64,000 nt of DNA from Massilia phosphatilytica (GCF_002968015.1 NZ_PUIP01000005.1:1-64000), one strand, 5' to 3'; counted from the stretch's first letter, positions 1 to 10,003 are shown. Notes: generated from the sequence alone by a model not told the origin. Made by a program: numbers and translations.

Positions 1-166
1 CGCAATGCGGACACGGTCGCTCTGCCGCCGCCTGTTCGATCAGGGCGATACACTCGGCCGGATGCGCGATGCCCGCGATCCACTCGCGCAGCCGCGCCAA
101 GTCGCCGGCAGACAACTGCTCCGCCAACAACATAGCGAACAATTTGTCGAACGTCGGGCTGCGCAT
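1..166 (-). CDS. Transposase, N-terminal fragment (IS1595-like?), cut by window edge
   Basis: The minus strand reads ATG at 166 with a good Shine-Dalgarno (GGAGAG, 7 nt upstream) and stays open to base 1, giving 55 codons beginning MRSPTFDKLF and ending in PCPHC. The reading frame is convincing; the family call is not firm. A short helical start followed by a CPHC half zinc-ribbon is the usual beginning of IS1595/ISXO2-type transposases, but only the first half of the zinc ribbon is inside the window and no terminal inverted repeat could be identified upstream. A 10-bp palindrome (GAGTTAACTC) at 180-189 precedes the gene. It could also be another small zinc-ribbon protein. Confidence 0.5.
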   Translation of the reverse strand, partial: MRSPTFDKLFAMLLAEQLSAGDLARLREWIAGIAHPAECIALIEQAAAERPCPHC

Positions 167-252
167 CGTCGCTCTCCATGAGTTAACTCGACGGTACGTA
201 AGACCTGTGCAACGGATTTCGGTTCACTCAATTAGCGCGAACACAGCCTTTT

Positions 253-1152
253 TCATTCCCGCCGCAAGACGCCGCCGATGAACGCCACCACCTCGGCCCG
301 GCACCGCCACGCTTCCCGCAACGCGTTCATGTAATAAAAGCTGTGCGGCATGTCATGCCAGATGGAGAGCGTCACGCGGTTGCCTGCGTCGCGCGCGCGG
401 TCGGCCGCCCGCCTGCTGTCGTCGAGGATGATCTCGGTGTCCGACACGTGGAAGTGGAGCGGCGCGAGGCCGGCCCAGTCGCCGAACAGCGGCGACACGT
501 CCGGGTGCGCCGGGTCGACGGCGCCAAGGTAAGTCATCCGCACCCATGGCCAGATGTTCGGTCCCTGCATGCTGTCGCGCGCGGCGTTGGCGGTTGCGGA
601 CGGACTGCCGGCCGTCAGGTCGGTCGGCGCCGACAGCAGGATGCAGCCCGCCGGCTGGGGCCAACCGCTGTCGCGCGCCCGCATCAGCAGTACCAGCGCC
701 AGGTTCGCGCCTGCGGAATGGCCGATCACGACGATCTTGTGCGGCGGGATGCCCGCAGCCAGCAGGCCCGCGTAGACGGCACGGCAATCGTCCAGGCCCG
801 CCGGAAACGGAAACTCGGGCGCGAGCCTGTAGGGCACCGTCACGACGGGGCAGCCGGTACGGCGCGCCAGGCCGGCACAGTAACGGCGATCGGCCGCCGC
901 GGCGCGCACCGCGAAGCCGCCGCCATGGAGATACAAAATCACGCCGTCGCGGGCCGCGTCGGGCTGCCCGATCCATTCGACGCCCACGCCGCCGACGTCC
1001 GCGACATGGACGCGCACGGGCCGCCTGCCGATCGTCCCCAGGCGATCGATGCGAAGGTACGTGGCGCGCATGCGCGCGACGGACGGGATGTCGTTCCACA
1101 GGGGCTTGAGGCCGTGTCTCAGGCCGGCATTCACGATAGTCCGGATCAGCAT
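253..1152 (-). CDS. Alpha/beta hydrolase, HSL-type esterase
   Basis: A 299-residue carboxylesterase of the hormone-sensitive-lipase family, expected to hydrolyse short-chain esters in the cytoplasm. It shows the oxyanion-hole motif HGGGF in the N-terminal third, the nucleophile elbow GHSAG (the family usually has GDSAG), a late acidic region (SDTEIILDD) and the catalytic His in DMPHSFYY. Length matches the family. There is no signal peptide. The gene is divergent from ilvD with a 111-bp shared upstream region; nothing in the context indicates the natural substrate. Confidence 0.85.
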   Translation of the reverse strand: MLIRTIVNAGLRHGLKPLWNDIPSVARMRATYLRIDRLGTIGRRPVRVHVADVGGVGVEWIGQPDAARDGVILYLHGGGFAVRAAAADRRYCAGLARRTGCPVVTVPYRLAPEFPFPAGLDDCRAVYAGLLAAGIPPHKIVVIGHSAGANLALVLLMRARDSGWPQPAGCILLSAPTDLTAGSPSATANAARDSMQGPNIWPWVRMTYLGAVDPAHPDVSPLFGDWAGLAPLHFHVSDTEIILDDSRRAADRARDAGNRVTLSIWHDMPHSFYYMNALREAWRCRAEVVAFIGGVLRRE

Positions 1153-1263
1153 GCCTCAGTGTAACTGATATGGAATACGAATCACAGCGTACCGAATCAT
1201 ATATTGGACAACTTGCCGTACCCACGGCACTCTTGGGGTTTTCCGATTTCCCGAGGAGACACC

Positions 1264-3126
1264 ATGCCCACTTACCGTTCCCGTACCACGACCCAAGGCC
1301 GCAACATGGCGGGCGCCCGCGCCCTGTGGCGCGCGACCGGCATGAAGGATGGCGACTTCGAGAAACCGATCATCGCCGTCGTCAACTCGTTCACCCAGTT
1401 CGTGCCGGGCCACGTACACCTGAAGGACCTGGGCCAGCTGGTGGCGCGCGAGATCGAGGCCGCCGGCGGCGTCGCCAAGGAATTCAACACCATCGCCGTC
1501 GACGACGGCATCGCGATGGGCCATGGCGGCATGCTGTACTCGCTGCCGTCGCGCGACCTGATCGCCGACTCGGTCGAGTACATGGTCAACGCCCACTGCG
1601 CCGACGCGATGGTCTGCATCTCGAACTGCGACAAGATCACGCCGGGCATGCTGATGGCCGCCATGCGCATCAACATCCCGACCGTGTTCGTGTCGGGCGG
1701 TCCGATGGAAGCGGGCAAGGTGGTCAAGGTCGTCAACAACGACAAGAAGATCATCAAGCTGGACCTCGTGGACGCGATGATCCAGGCCGGCGACTCCAAG
1801 ATCTCCGACGCCGACGTGGCGGAAGTCGAGCGCTCGGCCTGCCCCACCTGCGGTTCCTGCTCCGGCATGTTCACGGCGAACTCGATGAACTGCCTGACCG
1901 AGGCGCTGGGCCTGTCGCTGCCGGGTAACGGCACCATCGTCGCCACGCACGCCGACCGCAAGGAGTTGTTCCTGCGCGCCGGCCGCCTCATCGTCGACCT
2001 GGCCAAGCGCCACTACGAAGGCGACGACTACAGCATCCTCCCGCGCAACATCGCCACCAAGACCGCGTTCGAGAACGCGATGGCGCTGGACGTGTCGATG
2101 GGCGGTTCGACCAACACCGTGCTGCACCTGCTTGCCGCCGCGCACGAAGCAGGCGTGGAGTTCACGATGGCCGACATCGACCGCATCTCGCGCAACGTGC
2201 CGTGCCTGTGCAAGGTCGCGCCGATGACCAACAAGTACCACATCGAAGACGTGCACCGCGCCGGCGGCATCGTCGCCATCCTCGGCGAACTGGCGCGCGC
2301 CGGCCTGCTGGACACGTCGCTGCCGACCGTCCACTCGCCCACGCTGGGCGACGCGATCGAAAAATACGACATCAAGCGCAGCGACGACCAGGCCGTGCAT
2401 CAACTGTTCCGCGCGGCGCCGGGCGGCGTGCCGACGCAGGTCGCGTTCTCGCAGGCCGAGCGCTTCGACAGCGCCGACCTCGATCGCGCCGAGGGCTGCA
2501 TCCGCGACCGCGCGCACGCGTACTCGCAGGACGGCGGCCTCGCGGTCCTGTACGGGAACATCGCGGAGAAAGGCTGCATCGTCAAGACGGCCGGCGTCGA
2601 CGAAAGCATCCTGAAGTTTTCCGGCAAGGCGCGCGTGTTCGAAAGCCAGGACGCGGCCGTCGAAGGCATCCTGGGCGACACGGTGCACGCCGGCGACGTC
2701 GTCATCATCCGCTACGAAGGCCCGAAAGGCGGCCCGGGCATGCAGGAGATGCTGTACCCGACGTCGTACATCAAGTCGAAAGGTCTCGGCAAGGCGTGCG
2801 CGCTGTTCACGGATGGCCGCTTCTCGGGCGGTTCGTCGGGCCTCGTGATCGGCCACGCCTCGCCGGAAGCGGCGGAAGGCGGCGCGATCGGCCTCGTCGA
2901 GGAAGGCGACACGATCGACATCGACATCCCGAACCGCACCATCAACCTGCGCGTGTCGACGGAAGAACTGGCGCACCGCCGCGCGAAGATGGATGCGCGC
3001 GGCGAGGCCGCCTGGCAGCCGGTCAACCGCGAGCGCGCCGTGTCGCAGGCGCTGCGTGCCTACGCGGCCCTGACCACGTCGGCCGATCGCGGCGCCGTGC
3101 GCGACCTGTCGCAGCTGAAGCGCTGA
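1264..3126 (+). CDS. ilvD: Dihydroxy-acid dehydratase
   Basis: A 620-residue IlvD that converts 2,3-dihydroxy-3-methylbutanoate (and the methylpentanoate) to the 2-oxo acids of the valine/isoleucine pathway. The protein carries the Fe-S cluster cysteines expected of the IlvD/Edd family: CISNCDK near residue 120 and CPTCGSC near residue 195, and is nearly the same length as the E. coli enzyme (616). The ATG at 1264 was chosen over an upstream in-frame start at 1204 because GAGGAGAC lies just ahead of it and the protein then begins [19 protein letters not shown], the normal IlvD start. It is a single-gene unit, as often in betaproteobacteria. Confidence 0.97.
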   Translation: MPTYRSRTTTQGRNMAGARALWRATGMKDGDFEKPIIAVVNSFTQFVPGHVHLKDLGQLVAREIEAAGGVAKEFNTIAVDDGIAMGHGGMLYSLPSRDLIADSVEYMVNAHCADAMVCISNCDKITPGMLMAAMRINIPTVFVSGGPMEAGKVVKVVNNDKKIIKLDLVDAMIQAGDSKISDADVAEVERSACPTCGSCSGMFTANSMNCLTEALGLSLPGNGTIVATHADRKELFLRAGRLIVDLAKRHYEGDDYSILPRNIATKTAFENAMALDVSMGGSTNTVLHLLAAAHEAGVEFTMADIDRISRNVPCLCKVAPMTNKYHIEDVHRAGGIVAILGELARAGLLDTSLPTVHSPTLGDAIEKYDIKRSDDQAVHQLFRAAPGGVPTQVAFSQAERFDSADLDRAEGCIRDRAHAYSQDGGLAVLYGNIAEKGCIVKTAGVDESILKFSGKARVFESQDAAVEGILGDTVHAGDVVIIRYEGPKGGPGMQEMLYPTSYIKSKGLGKACALFTDGRFSGGSSGLVIGHASPEAAEGGAIGLVEEGDTIDIDIPNRTINLRVSTEELAHRRAKMDARGEAAWQPVNRERAVSQALRAYAALTTSADRGAVRDLSQLKR

Positions 3127-3235
3127 TCGCCAGGGGCGCCGCCGCGGCGGCGCCCGCAGGCAGCCTGACGAACTTGGCGGCGATGCTGGCCCCGATGGCC
3201 AGCACACCCAGGATTGCGAGCAGTGCCTGCAGCAT
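3023..3235 (-). CDS. Possible small membrane protein overlapping the ilvD 3' end antisense
   Basis: An open frame of 70 codons starts with ATG at 3235, 7 nt after the stop of the TauE/SafE gene, with GTGAGGAC (overlapping that stop) as a well-placed Shine-Dalgarno. The product starts [24 protein letters not shown], one clear hydrophobic helix, and continues as an Ala/Arg-rich tail that is antisense to the last 104 bp of ilvD. The tail has the composition of a shadow frame, so either only the first ~40 codons are meaningful or the gene has lost its original stop. No family recognised. Confidence 0.3.
   Translation of the reverse strand: MLQALLAILGVLAIGASIAAKFVRLPAGAAAAAPLAISASAATGRARRRDRPTWSGPRRHAAPATRRARG
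3134..3155. terminator. Perfect 22-bp GC palindrome after ilvD
   Basis: Bases 3134-3155 form a perfect self-complementary palindrome (arms GGGCGCCGCCG / CGGCGGCGCCC) 7 bp after the ilvD stop. It lies between the convergent ilvD and permease units. No T-tract follows on either strand, so it may slow polymerase or protect 3' ends rather than act as a classical intrinsic terminator. Confidence 0.4.
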
Positions 3236-3242
3236 GGTGTCC

Positions 3243-3995
3243 TCACACAAAATAAGTTTTCACGAAGAAGGCGAGCGTGATCGCGGCCGTCGTGCACAGC
3301 GTGACCGCGCGGATGACGCCCGGCGGCGCCCGCCGTCCGAGATGCGCGCCGCCATAACCGCCCACTGTCGCACCGGCCAGCATCGCCAGCGTTTCGGGCC
3401 AGCGCACGGCGCCCGCCGCGATGAACGCGAGCACCGCCACCATGTTCGCCGCGCTGACCAGCAAGGTACGCGGCGCATTCAACAGCTTCAGGTCGCGGTT
3501 GTCGAGCAGGCCCCACATCGCCATCATCATGATCCCCACCGCCCCGCCGAAATAACCGCCATACACGCCCAGCGCGAACTGGACGGCCAGCACCGCGCGC
3601 GCGTGAATGCGCCAGCGCGCACGCAGGGCTTCGCCGATGCGCCGTCCGAACGCGAGCGCGATCGACGCCACCAGTAACAGCCAGGGCAGCACGACCGTGA
3701 ACGCGGCGGACGACGTCCGCAGCAGCAGCACCGCCCCCACCAGGCCGCCGCACAAGGTCGTGGCCAGCAGTGCGCGCAACGGCACGCTGCCGACTGGTCC
3801 GAGGCCGTCGCGGTAGGCCCAGGCGCTGGCCAATCCGCCGGGAAACAGCGCGACCGTGCTCGACGTATTCGCCTGGACCGGAGGCACGCCTGCCGCGATC
3901 AGCGCCGGCAGGCTGACGAACGAACCGCCGCCCGCCAGTGCATTCATCGCACCGGCCACCATGCCTGCCGCAAATGTGGGAATCATCGTATCCAT
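3243..3995 (-). CDS. TauE/SafE (TSUP) family permease
   Basis: A 250-residue inner-membrane protein made almost wholly of hydrophobic helices (about 8), with the family opening AAGMVAGAMNALAGGGSFVSLPAL and a matching second half (GVYGGYFGGAVGIMMMAMWGLL), the internal repeat typical of the sulfite exporter TauE/SafE family. Members move sulfite, sulfoacetate or other organosulfur anions; the substrate here cannot be read. It starts at ATG 3995 and stands convergent to ilvD. Confidence 0.9.
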   Translation of the reverse strand: MDTMIPTFAAGMVAGAMNALAGGGSFVSLPALIAAGVPPVQANTSSTVALFPGGLASAWAYRDGLGPVGSVPLRALLATTLCGGLVGAVLLLRTSSAAFTVVLPWLLLVASIALAFGRRIGEALRARWRIHARAVLAVQFALGVYGGYFGGAVGIMMMAMWGLLDNRDLKLLNAPRTLLVSAANMVAVLAFIAAGAVRWPETLAMLAGATVGGYGGAHLGRRAPPGVIRAVTLCTTAAITLAFFVKTYFV

Positions 3996-4339
3996 GTGTC
4001 GATGGTAGGCGCAGGGCCGGGGTCCCGCAATCCGGCAATTCCGGCATCAAGCTTCGGCTGAACCGAAGCCAGGAGGTTGTCGTTTGTTAAATGCAACACC
4101 AACAACCAGTCACCGCCAGCGCATTACCGCCCTTGCATAATCCCGCCCTCCGCCGCAAAAATCCTTTTGCAACAATGTGTTAGCGTTCCTCTAACGATGT
4201 GTTGTTTTAGTGGTTTCCATGTCACATTTCTCAGCCAAAAGCTTGCGCTACGGCAATTTGTTCTGACATCATCTGCACCCATGCGGTCGGAAAATACCGC
4301 AAACACCGAACCCCCGACATATCGATAACGGAGCGCCGC
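3996..4339. other. Intergenic region upstream of the chemotaxis operon
   Basis: This 344-bp stretch separates the divergent TauE/SafE gene and the chemotaxis operon and is clearly more AT-rich than its surroundings, as expected for promoters. It holds a 7-bp-stem hairpin GCTTCGG-CTGAA-CCGAAGC at 4051-4069 and a GTTAG...CTAAC inverted repeat near 4178-4194. No sigma-28 or sigma-54 consensus was found; short ORFs here show no coding character. Confidence 0.5.
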
Positions 4340-5449
4340 GTGCCGCGACTACGCCCCCTGCAAACCTTTTCCCCGCTGATCGTGGCCGTGGCCGCGTCCT
4401 GCGTCATCGTCCCGCTGGCCGGCTGGCAGTGGCATGGCTGGCTGTGCGCCGCCCTGCTGCTGGCCGGCGGCGCGTTCGCCTCCCTGCGCGCCGCACCGGA
4501 GGCGGCCGGCGCGTCCGGCACGGACGACGATCTCGCCAGCTGCCGCGCCTTCAGCACCGACGTGGCCGACGTGTGGACGTCGCACATCGATGCGTCGCGC
4601 GAACAGATGGAGACGGCCGTCGTAGCGCTCGTCGAGCGCTTCTCCGGCATCGTCACCCGGCTCGGCCAGGCACTTGACGCGTCGGGCACGGCGCGGGGCG
4701 GCGACAACATCGTCGACGCGTTCGCAACCAGCGAAAAGGAATTGCGCTCGCTGCTGGACATGCTCGCCGGCGCCGCCGCCAGCAAGCAGCAGATGCTGCA
4801 AAAGATCGAAGGCCTGCAGGAGGTCACGGCCACGCTGCAGAAGATGGCGGCGGATGTCGCCAGCATCGCGTGGCAGACGAACCTGCTGGCGCTGAACGCG
4901 GCGATCGAGGCGGCGCGCGCGGGCGAGGCCGGACGCGGCTTCGCCGTCGTCGCGAACGAGGTGCGCATGCTGTCGAACCGCTCGGCCGACGCGGGCAAGC
5001 ACATCGCCGAACAGGTCGGCCGCATCAGCGCCGCGATCGATGTCACCTGCCGCGCGGCCGGCGAGTCGATGCGCGAGGAGACGCGCGCCGTGCAGGCGTC
5101 CGGACAGATGATCGGCAACGTGCTCGGCTCCCTGCGCGGCGTCACCGACGCCCTCGTGGCGTCCTCCGACCTGCTGCAGCGCGAGAGCGCCGGCATCCAG
5201 GCCGAAGTCGGCGACGCGATCGTGCAGCTGCAGTTCCAGGACCGCGTCAGCCAGATCCTGTCGCACGTCCGCGACAACATCGCCCGTTTGCCCTCCTGGC
5301 TGGACGAACAACAGCAAGACGGTGGGCTCGATGCCCGCAGCCTGCTGGCCGAACTCGAAAGCACCTACGCGATGGCCGAGGAACGCACGCTCCACAAGAG
5401 CACCGCGAAACCCGCGCCGCAACAGGCCGAAGACATCATATTTTTCTAA
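4340..5449 (+). CDS. Methyl-accepting chemotaxis-type protein, no sensory domain
   Basis: A 369-residue first gene of the chemotaxis operon, starting at GTG 4340 with GGAG upstream. Two N-terminal hydrophobic helices (about residues 10-50) are followed directly by a coiled-coil signalling region. The hairpin tip is canonical ([20 protein letters not shown] then [12 protein letters not shown]), so it should bind CheW/CheA. There is no periplasmic ligand domain and no clear HAMP, so it probably senses through the membrane or a partner. The C-terminal half carries [13 protein letters not shown], a motif shared with other short MCP-like proteins near CheY genes. Confidence 0.85.
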   Translation: MPRLRPLQTFSPLIVAVAASCVIVPLAGWQWHGWLCAALLLAGGAFASLRAAPEAAGASGTDDDLASCRAFSTDVADVWTSHIDASREQMETAVVALVERFSGIVTRLGQALDASGTARGGDNIVDAFATSEKELRSLLDMLAGAAASKQQMLQKIEGLQEVTATLQKMAADVASIAWQTNLLALNAAIEAARAGEAGRGFAVVANEVRMLSNRSADAGKHIAEQVGRISAAIDVTCRAAGESMREETRAVQASGQMIGNVLGSLRGVTDALVASSDLLQRESAGIQAEVGDAIVQLQFQDRVSQILSHVRDNIARLPSWLDEQQQDGGLDARSLLAELESTYAMAEERTLHKSTAKPAPQQAEDIIFF

Positions 5450-5463
5450 TCCAGGAATTACCC

Positions 5464-5832
5464 ATGGCAAAAACCATCATGGTGGTGGACGACTCGATCT
5501 CGATCCGCCAGGTCGTCGGCATCGCACTCAGGCAGGCCGGCTATGACGTCATCGAAGGCGTCGACGGCAAGGATGCGCTGGCCAAGCTGACAGGCCAGAA
5601 GGTCAACCTGATCATCAGCGACGTCAACATGCCGAACATGGACGGCATCGCATTCGTGCGCGAGCTGAAGACCCGTCCCGCCTACAAGTTCACCCCCGTC
5701 CTGATGCTCACCACCGAGTCGCAGGAAGACAAGAAGGAACAGGGCAAGGCCGCCGGCGCGAAAGCGTGGATGGTCAAGCCGTTCAAGCCGGAAGCCCTGC
5801 TGGCCGCTGTCCAGAAGCTCACGTTCGGCTGA
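5464..5832 (+). CDS. cheY: Chemotaxis response regulator CheY
   Basis: A 122-residue single-domain receiver. The acidic pocket is Asp9/Asp10, the phospho-acceptor is Asp53 (in LIISDVNMPNMDG), the switch Thr lies in LMLTTES (83-84) and Lys105 sits in the VKPF motif. It should be phosphorylated by the CheA encoded downstream and act on the flagellar motor or another output. Start ATG 5464 is 14 nt after the preceding stop. Confidence 0.95.
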   Translation: MAKTIMVVDDSISIRQVVGIALRQAGYDVIEGVDGKDALAKLTGQKVNLIISDVNMPNMDGIAFVRELKTRPAYKFTPVLMLTTESQEDKKEQGKAAGAKAWMVKPFKPEALLAAVQKLTFG

Positions 5833-5876
5833 TCCACCGCGCCGGCGCAGGCCGGCCATCCCGGAGCAATGATGCA

Positions 5877-6179
5877 ATGACGATTATTGGCGAAACGAGC
5901 CAAGGGGCCGCCGCATGCCTGGCGGTCGAAGGCGAGATGACGATCTACCGCGCCGCGGAGCTGCATCCCGTGCTGCTGCACGCCGTGCGCACGCTCGATG
6001 CACCCGCGCTCGACCTGTCCGAAGTGACGGAATTCGACTGCGCCGGCATGCAGTTGCTGCTCGTGGCGCGGCGTGAAGCGCGGCGCCTCGGCAAGGAACT
6101 CGTGCTGCAGGACGCCAGCCCCGCCGTGCGCGACGCCTTCGCGCTGCTTGGCCTGACCGCGCAAGGAGAGCCGGCATGA
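5877..6179 (+). CDS. STAS-domain protein in the che operon
   Basis: A 100-residue STAS (anti-sigma-factor-antagonist-like) domain protein lying between cheY and cheA and overlapping the cheA start by ATGA, so it is translationally coupled to the kinase. The region that normally contains the phosphorylatable Ser (D-S-x-G) reads Asp54-Cys55-Ala56-Gly57, so classic SpoIIAA-type Ser phosphorylation is not expected. Start chosen at ATG 5877, with CCGGAG upstream. Similar proteins occur in che operons of other betaproteobacteria; its role, possibly binding the CheA array, is unproven. Confidence 0.85.
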   Translation: MTIIGETSQGAAACLAVEGEMTIYRAAELHPVLLHAVRTLDAPALDLSEVTEFDCAGMQLLLVARREARRLGKELVLQDASPAVRDAFALLGLTAQGEPA

Positions 6180-8302
6180 CCATCGACATCGACCAGGTGA
6201 CCCACACCTTCATCGCCGAGAGCCGCGAACTGCTGGAGCAGATGGAAAGCGCCCTGCTCGCCGTCACCCGCGACGGCCTCGATGCCGTCAACGCGATCTT
6301 CCGCGCAGCGCACACGATCAAGGGGTCGGCCGGCATGTTCGGCCTCGATCCCGTCGTCGAATTCACGCACGTGGCCGAGAGCGTCCTGGACAAGGTGCGC
6401 GACGGCGCCATCCCCGTCGGCGACGAACTGGTCGCGCTGTTGCTCGCCTGCCGCGACCACATCGGCGCCCTCGTCGACGCGGTGGAAAGCGGCACGCTGG
6501 ACGATGCGGCGCTTGCCGCGGCGGGCGCCCCGCTCGTCGCCCAGCTGCAGGCCTACCTGGACGGCGATGCCGCACCTGCACCCGCCGCCGTCGGCGAACC
6601 CGAGGCCGCCGACGGCGCCGCCGGCCACTGGCACATCTCGCTGCGCTTCGGCGGCGACGTGCTGCGCAACGGCATGGACCCGCTGTCGTTCATCCGCTAC
6701 CTGGGCCAGCTGGGCACCGTCACCGGCATCGCGACGATCGCCGACGACCTGCCGGCGCTGGACGAATTCGACCCCGAGTCGTGCTACCTCGGCTTCGAGA
6801 TCGGCTTTCACAGCGCGGCCGACAAGGCCACGATCGACGGCGTGTTCGACTTCGTGCGCGACGACTGCGCCATCCGCATCCTGCCGCCCGCGAACCGCAT
6901 CGCCGAATACCTCGCCTGGCTGGACGAAGCGCCGGCGCAGCGCGAACGCCTGGGCCAGATGCTGGTGCGCTGCGGCAGCGTCACGGCGCACGAGCTGGAA
7001 CAGGCCCTGGCTGCGCAGGCGGCAAGCGTCCCGCCGGCGCAGCCCATCGGCGCGATCCTCGTCGAACAGGGTGCCGTGCGCGCGCCAGTCGTCGAGGCGG
7101 CCCTCGCCAAGCAGCGCCAGGCGCCGGAAGCCCCGCGCCAGCAGCAGGAAAGCCGCTCCGTGCGCGTCGATGCGGACAAGCTGGACCGCCTCATCAACCT
7201 CGTGGGCGAATTGATCATCGCGGGCGCCGGCGCCAACCTCATCGCGCGCCGCACCCAGATCCCCGACCTGCTGGAATGCGCGTCGACCCTGTCGAGCCTC
7301 GTGGAAGAGGTGCGCGACAGCGCGCTGCAGCTGCGCATGGTGAAGATCGGCGCCACCTTCAACCGCTTCCAGCGCGTCGTGCACGACGTGGCGCGCGAAC
7401 TCGGCAAGGATATCCGCCTGGACGTCAGCGGCGAGGACGCGGAGCTGGACAAGACGGTCGTCGAAAAGATCGGCGACCCGCTCACGCACCTCGTGCGCAA
7501 CGCGATGGACCACGGCATCGAGCCGGCCGACGTGCGCACCGCGCGCGGCAAGTCCGCGCAAGGCACCGTGGCCCTGAACGCCTACCACGACTCCGGCAGC
7601 ATCGTGATCGAAGTATCGGACGACGGCGGCGGCCTGAAACGGGAGCGCATCCTCGCGAAGGCCGTCGAGCGCGGCCTCGTCGAGCCGGGCCGCACGCTCA
7701 CCGACAAGGAGATCTTCAACCTGATCTTCGAACCGGGCTTCTCGACGGCGGAACAGGTGACGAATCTGTCCGGCCGCGGCGTGGGCATGGATGTCGTCAA
7801 GCGCAACATCGTTGCCCTGCGCGGCAGCGTGGACATCGCCAGCACCGAGGGACAAGGCACCACCGTCACGGTGCGCCTGCCGCTCACGCTGGCGATCATC
7901 AACGGCTTCCAGGTCGGCATCGGCAAGTCCGTGTTCGTGATCCCGATGGACATGGTCGAGGAATGCATCGAATTCCGCGGGCAGCCCGGCTGCGACTGGG
8001 TCGACCTGCGCGGCCAGCCCCTGCCCTTCGTGCGTTTGCGCGAGCGGTTCGGTGTCAAGGGCACACCGGCACGGCGCCGCAGCATCGTCGTCGTGCGCTA
8101 CGGCGGCCGCAAGGCGGGCCTCGTCGTCGACAGCCTGCTGGGCGAATTCCAGACCGTGATCAAGCCGCTGGGCAAGGTGTTCGCCGGCGCGCGCTTCCTG
8201 TCCGGTTCCTCGATCCTCGGCAACGGCGACGTGGCACTGATCCTCGACATGGCGGCCCTGCTGGCCGGCGTCGAAAACGAAAGCCAGGCCGCCGCGGCCT
8301 GA
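6176..8302 (+). CDS. cheA: Chemotaxis histidine kinase CheA
   Basis: A 708-residue kinase: N-terminal HPt domain with phospho-His46 in AAHTIKGSAG; a middle region of about 250 residues that includes a section not obviously a CheY-binding P2; dimerisation helix beginning near residue 325 (ADKLDRLINLVGELIIA); HATPase with LVRNAMDHGIE (N-box), DDGGGL (G1) and SGRGVGMDVV (G2); and a C-terminal CheW-like domain. It phosphorylates CheY and CheB in response to the MCPs encoded here. Confidence 0.96.
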   Translation: MTIDIDQVTHTFIAESRELLEQMESALLAVTRDGLDAVNAIFRAAHTIKGSAGMFGLDPVVEFTHVAESVLDKVRDGAIPVGDELVALLLACRDHIGALVDAVESGTLDDAALAAAGAPLVAQLQAYLDGDAAPAPAAVGEPEAADGAAGHWHISLRFGGDVLRNGMDPLSFIRYLGQLGTVTGIATIADDLPALDEFDPESCYLGFEIGFHSAADKATIDGVFDFVRDDCAIRILPPANRIAEYLAWLDEAPAQRERLGQMLVRCGSVTAHELEQALAAQAASVPPAQPIGAILVEQGAVRAPVVEAALAKQRQAPEAPRQQQESRSVRVDADKLDRLINLVGELIIAGAGANLIARRTQIPDLLECASTLSSLVEEVRDSALQLRMVKIGATFNRFQRVVHDVARELGKDIRLDVSGEDAELDKTVVEKIGDPLTHLVRNAMDHGIEPADVRTARGKSAQGTVALNAYHDSGSIVIEVSDDGGGLKRERILAKAVERGLVEPGRTLTDKEIFNLIFEPGFSTAEQVTNLSGRGVGMDVVKRNIVALRGSVDIASTEGQGTTVTVRLPLTLAIINGFQVGIGKSVFVIPMDMVEECIEFRGQPGCDWVDLRGQPLPFVRLRERFGVKGTPARRRSIVVVRYGGRKAGLVVDSLLGEFQTVIKPLGKVFAGARFLSGSSILGNGDVALILDMAALLAGVENESQAAAA

Positions 8303-8326
8303 CATTTATCTGAAGTGGAGAGCCAC

Positions 8327-9970
8327 ATGCTCAAGAATCTGAAAATCGGCATCCGCCTGGCCCTCGGCTTCGGCGCTGTCCTGCTGCTGTTACTGGCGAT
8401 CGCGCTGCTGGCGCTGAACCGCATGGCCGCGCTGAACGACGCCACGGCCTACATCACCGCGGACGCATATCCGAAAGTCGTCATCGCGAAAGACCTGATC
8501 CGCGACACCGTCGACCTCCCGCGCCAGATGCGCGGCATGCTGCTCACCGCCGACGAGGCGCAGAACGAACGCTATCGCAAGCTGATCGACCAGCTGCGCG
8601 CCGACACGAACGCACGCATCGCCGAGCTGACGAAACTCGTCGCAAGCGAATCGGGCAAGAAGCTGCTCAAGCAGATCACCGACAAGCACGCGGCACTGGA
8701 CCCGGCGTATGCCCGGTTCCATGAGCTGATGCGCAGCGACCGCCAGCATGCGGCGGAATTCGTCAGCAAGGACTACATGCCGCTCAACCGCGAGCTGATC
8801 GACGCCATCGACGAACTGGCGAAGCACCAGTCGGACAAGATGCAGAAGAAGGCCGAGGAGGCGCGCACCACGTACGAGGAAACACGCCATCTCGTGATCG
8901 CGATGACGGCCGGCGCCGCCCTGCTCGCGCTGTGCGTCGCCGCGTTCATCACGCTGTCCGTCACCCGTCCCTTGCGCGTCGCCGTCGGCGCGGCCGACCG
9001 CCTGGCGGCCGGCGACCTCACCGTGCGCATCGACAGCCATGCGCGTGACGAGGCGGGCCAGCTGCTCGCGGCGATGAAGAACATGATCGCGAAGCTGACG
9101 CAGGTCGTCGGCGACGTGAACGGCGGCGCGCACTCGCTGGCATCCGCATCGGAAGAAGTCAGCGCGACGGCGCAGGCGCTGTCGCAGGCGGCATCCGAAC
9201 AGGCGGCCGGCGTCGAGGAGACGAGCGCCTCGCTGGAACAGATGACGGCGTCGATCGCGCAGAACACGGAGAACGCCCGCGTCACCGACGGCATGGCCGC
9301 GCAGGCCGCGCGCGAGGCGGCGGAAGGCGGCGAGGCGGTGAAGGCCACGGTCGCCGCGATGCAGCGCATCGCGAAACAGATCGGCATCATCGACGACATC
9401 GCCTACCAGACCAATCTGCTGGCGCTGAACGCCGCCATCGAAGCGGCGCGCGCCGGCGAACACGGCAAGGGCTTCGCGGTCGTCGCCGCCGAGGTGCGCA
9501 AGCTGGCCGAACGCAGCCAGGTGGCGGCGCAGGAAATCGGCGAGGTGGCGACGAACAGCGTGGAACTGGCGGAACGCGCGGGCAGCCTGCTCGACCGCAT
9601 GGTGCCGAACATCCGCAAGACGTCGGACCTCGTGCAGGAAATCACGGCCGCGTCGGAAGAGCAATCGGCCGGGGTCGGCCAGATCAACGCGGCGGTCGGC
9701 CAGATGAGCCAGACGACGCAGCAGAACGCATCGAGCTCGGAAGAGCTGGCGGCGACGGCCGAGGAAATGAGCTCCCAGGCCGAGCAACTGCAGCAGGCGA
9801 TGGCGTTCTTCCGCCTCGCCGGCGGCGACGTCCCGCCGGCGCCCGGCAAACCCGCGCGCCGCGCGCCGGCGCATCCGGTCGCGGCGCCGAAACGCCAGGG
9901 CATCGCGCTGCACAACCCCGCGTACGCCGCCGAGGCGGACCTGGACGAAGCCAGCTTCACCCGATTCTGA
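8327..9970 (+). CDS. Methyl-accepting chemotaxis protein
   Basis: A 547-residue receptor: TM helix (about 10-30), periplasmic four-helix-bundle sensory domain (about 31-190), second TM (about 190-212), HAMP domain and a signalling domain with the conserved tip [26 protein letters not shown]. Start ATG 8327 was preferred to the in-frame GTG 8315, since GTGGAGAG serves as the ribosome-binding site. The C-terminus is a Pro/Ala-rich linker ending in EASFTRF, whose last five residues fit the CheR/CheB-tethering pentapeptide pattern x-aromatic-x-x-aromatic. Its signalling half is nearly identical to the next gene. Confidence 0.95.
   Translation: MLKNLKIGIRLALGFGAVLLLLLAIALLALNRMAALNDATAYITADAYPKVVIAKDLIRDTVDLPRQMRGMLLTADEAQNERYRKLIDQLRADTNARIAELTKLVASESGKKLLKQITDKHAALDPAYARFHELMRSDRQHAAEFVSKDYMPLNRELIDAIDELAKHQSDKMQKKAEEARTTYEETRHLVIAMTAGAALLALCVAAFITLSVTRPLRVAVGAADRLAAGDLTVRIDSHARDEAGQLLAAMKNMIAKLTQVVGDVNGGAHSLASASEEVSATAQALSQAASEQAAGVEETSASLEQMTASIAQNTENARVTDGMAAQAAREAAEGGEAVKATVAAMQRIAKQIGIIDDIAYQTNLLALNAAIEAARAGEHGKGFAVVAAEVRKLAERSQVAAQEIGEVATNSVELAERAGSLLDRMVPNIRKTSDLVQEITAASEEQSAGVGQINAAVGQMSQTTQQNASSSEELAATAEEMSSQAEQLQQAMAFFRLAGGDVPPAPGKPARRAPAHPVAAPKRQGIALHNPAYAAEADLDEASFTRF
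9599..9771 (+). repeat. 173-bp direct repeat, copy 1 (second copy 11561-11733)
   Basis: Read side by side, bases 9599-9771 and 11561-11733 appear identical over 173 bp, including synonymous positions, and lie at the same place in the signalling domains of the two tandem MCP genes. The flanking 500 bp upstream is similar but carries scattered synonymous changes. This is the signature of recent duplication or gene conversion. Confidence 0.85.
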
Positions 9971-10003
9971 TAACACGCGGCCGCGGCCGCAAGGAGACGT
10001 AAC

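Noticed and set aside
40-231. 63-codon minus-strand frame at the left end
   Set aside because: A different frame starting at 166 has a ribosome-binding site and a zinc-ribbon CPHC motif; the 63-codon frame has neither.
1156-4050. 964-codon open frame on the minus strand through ilvD
   Set aside because: It is antisense to ilvD, whose protein is unmistakable; long antisense frames are expected in DNA this GC-rich, and the translation is Arg/Ala/His-rich with no domain.
4260-4340. Sigma-28 (flagellar) promoter for the chemotaxis operon
   Set aside because: I looked for TAAA-N15-GCCGATAA; the nearest match (CGACATATCGATAACG) lacks a -35 element at the correct distance.
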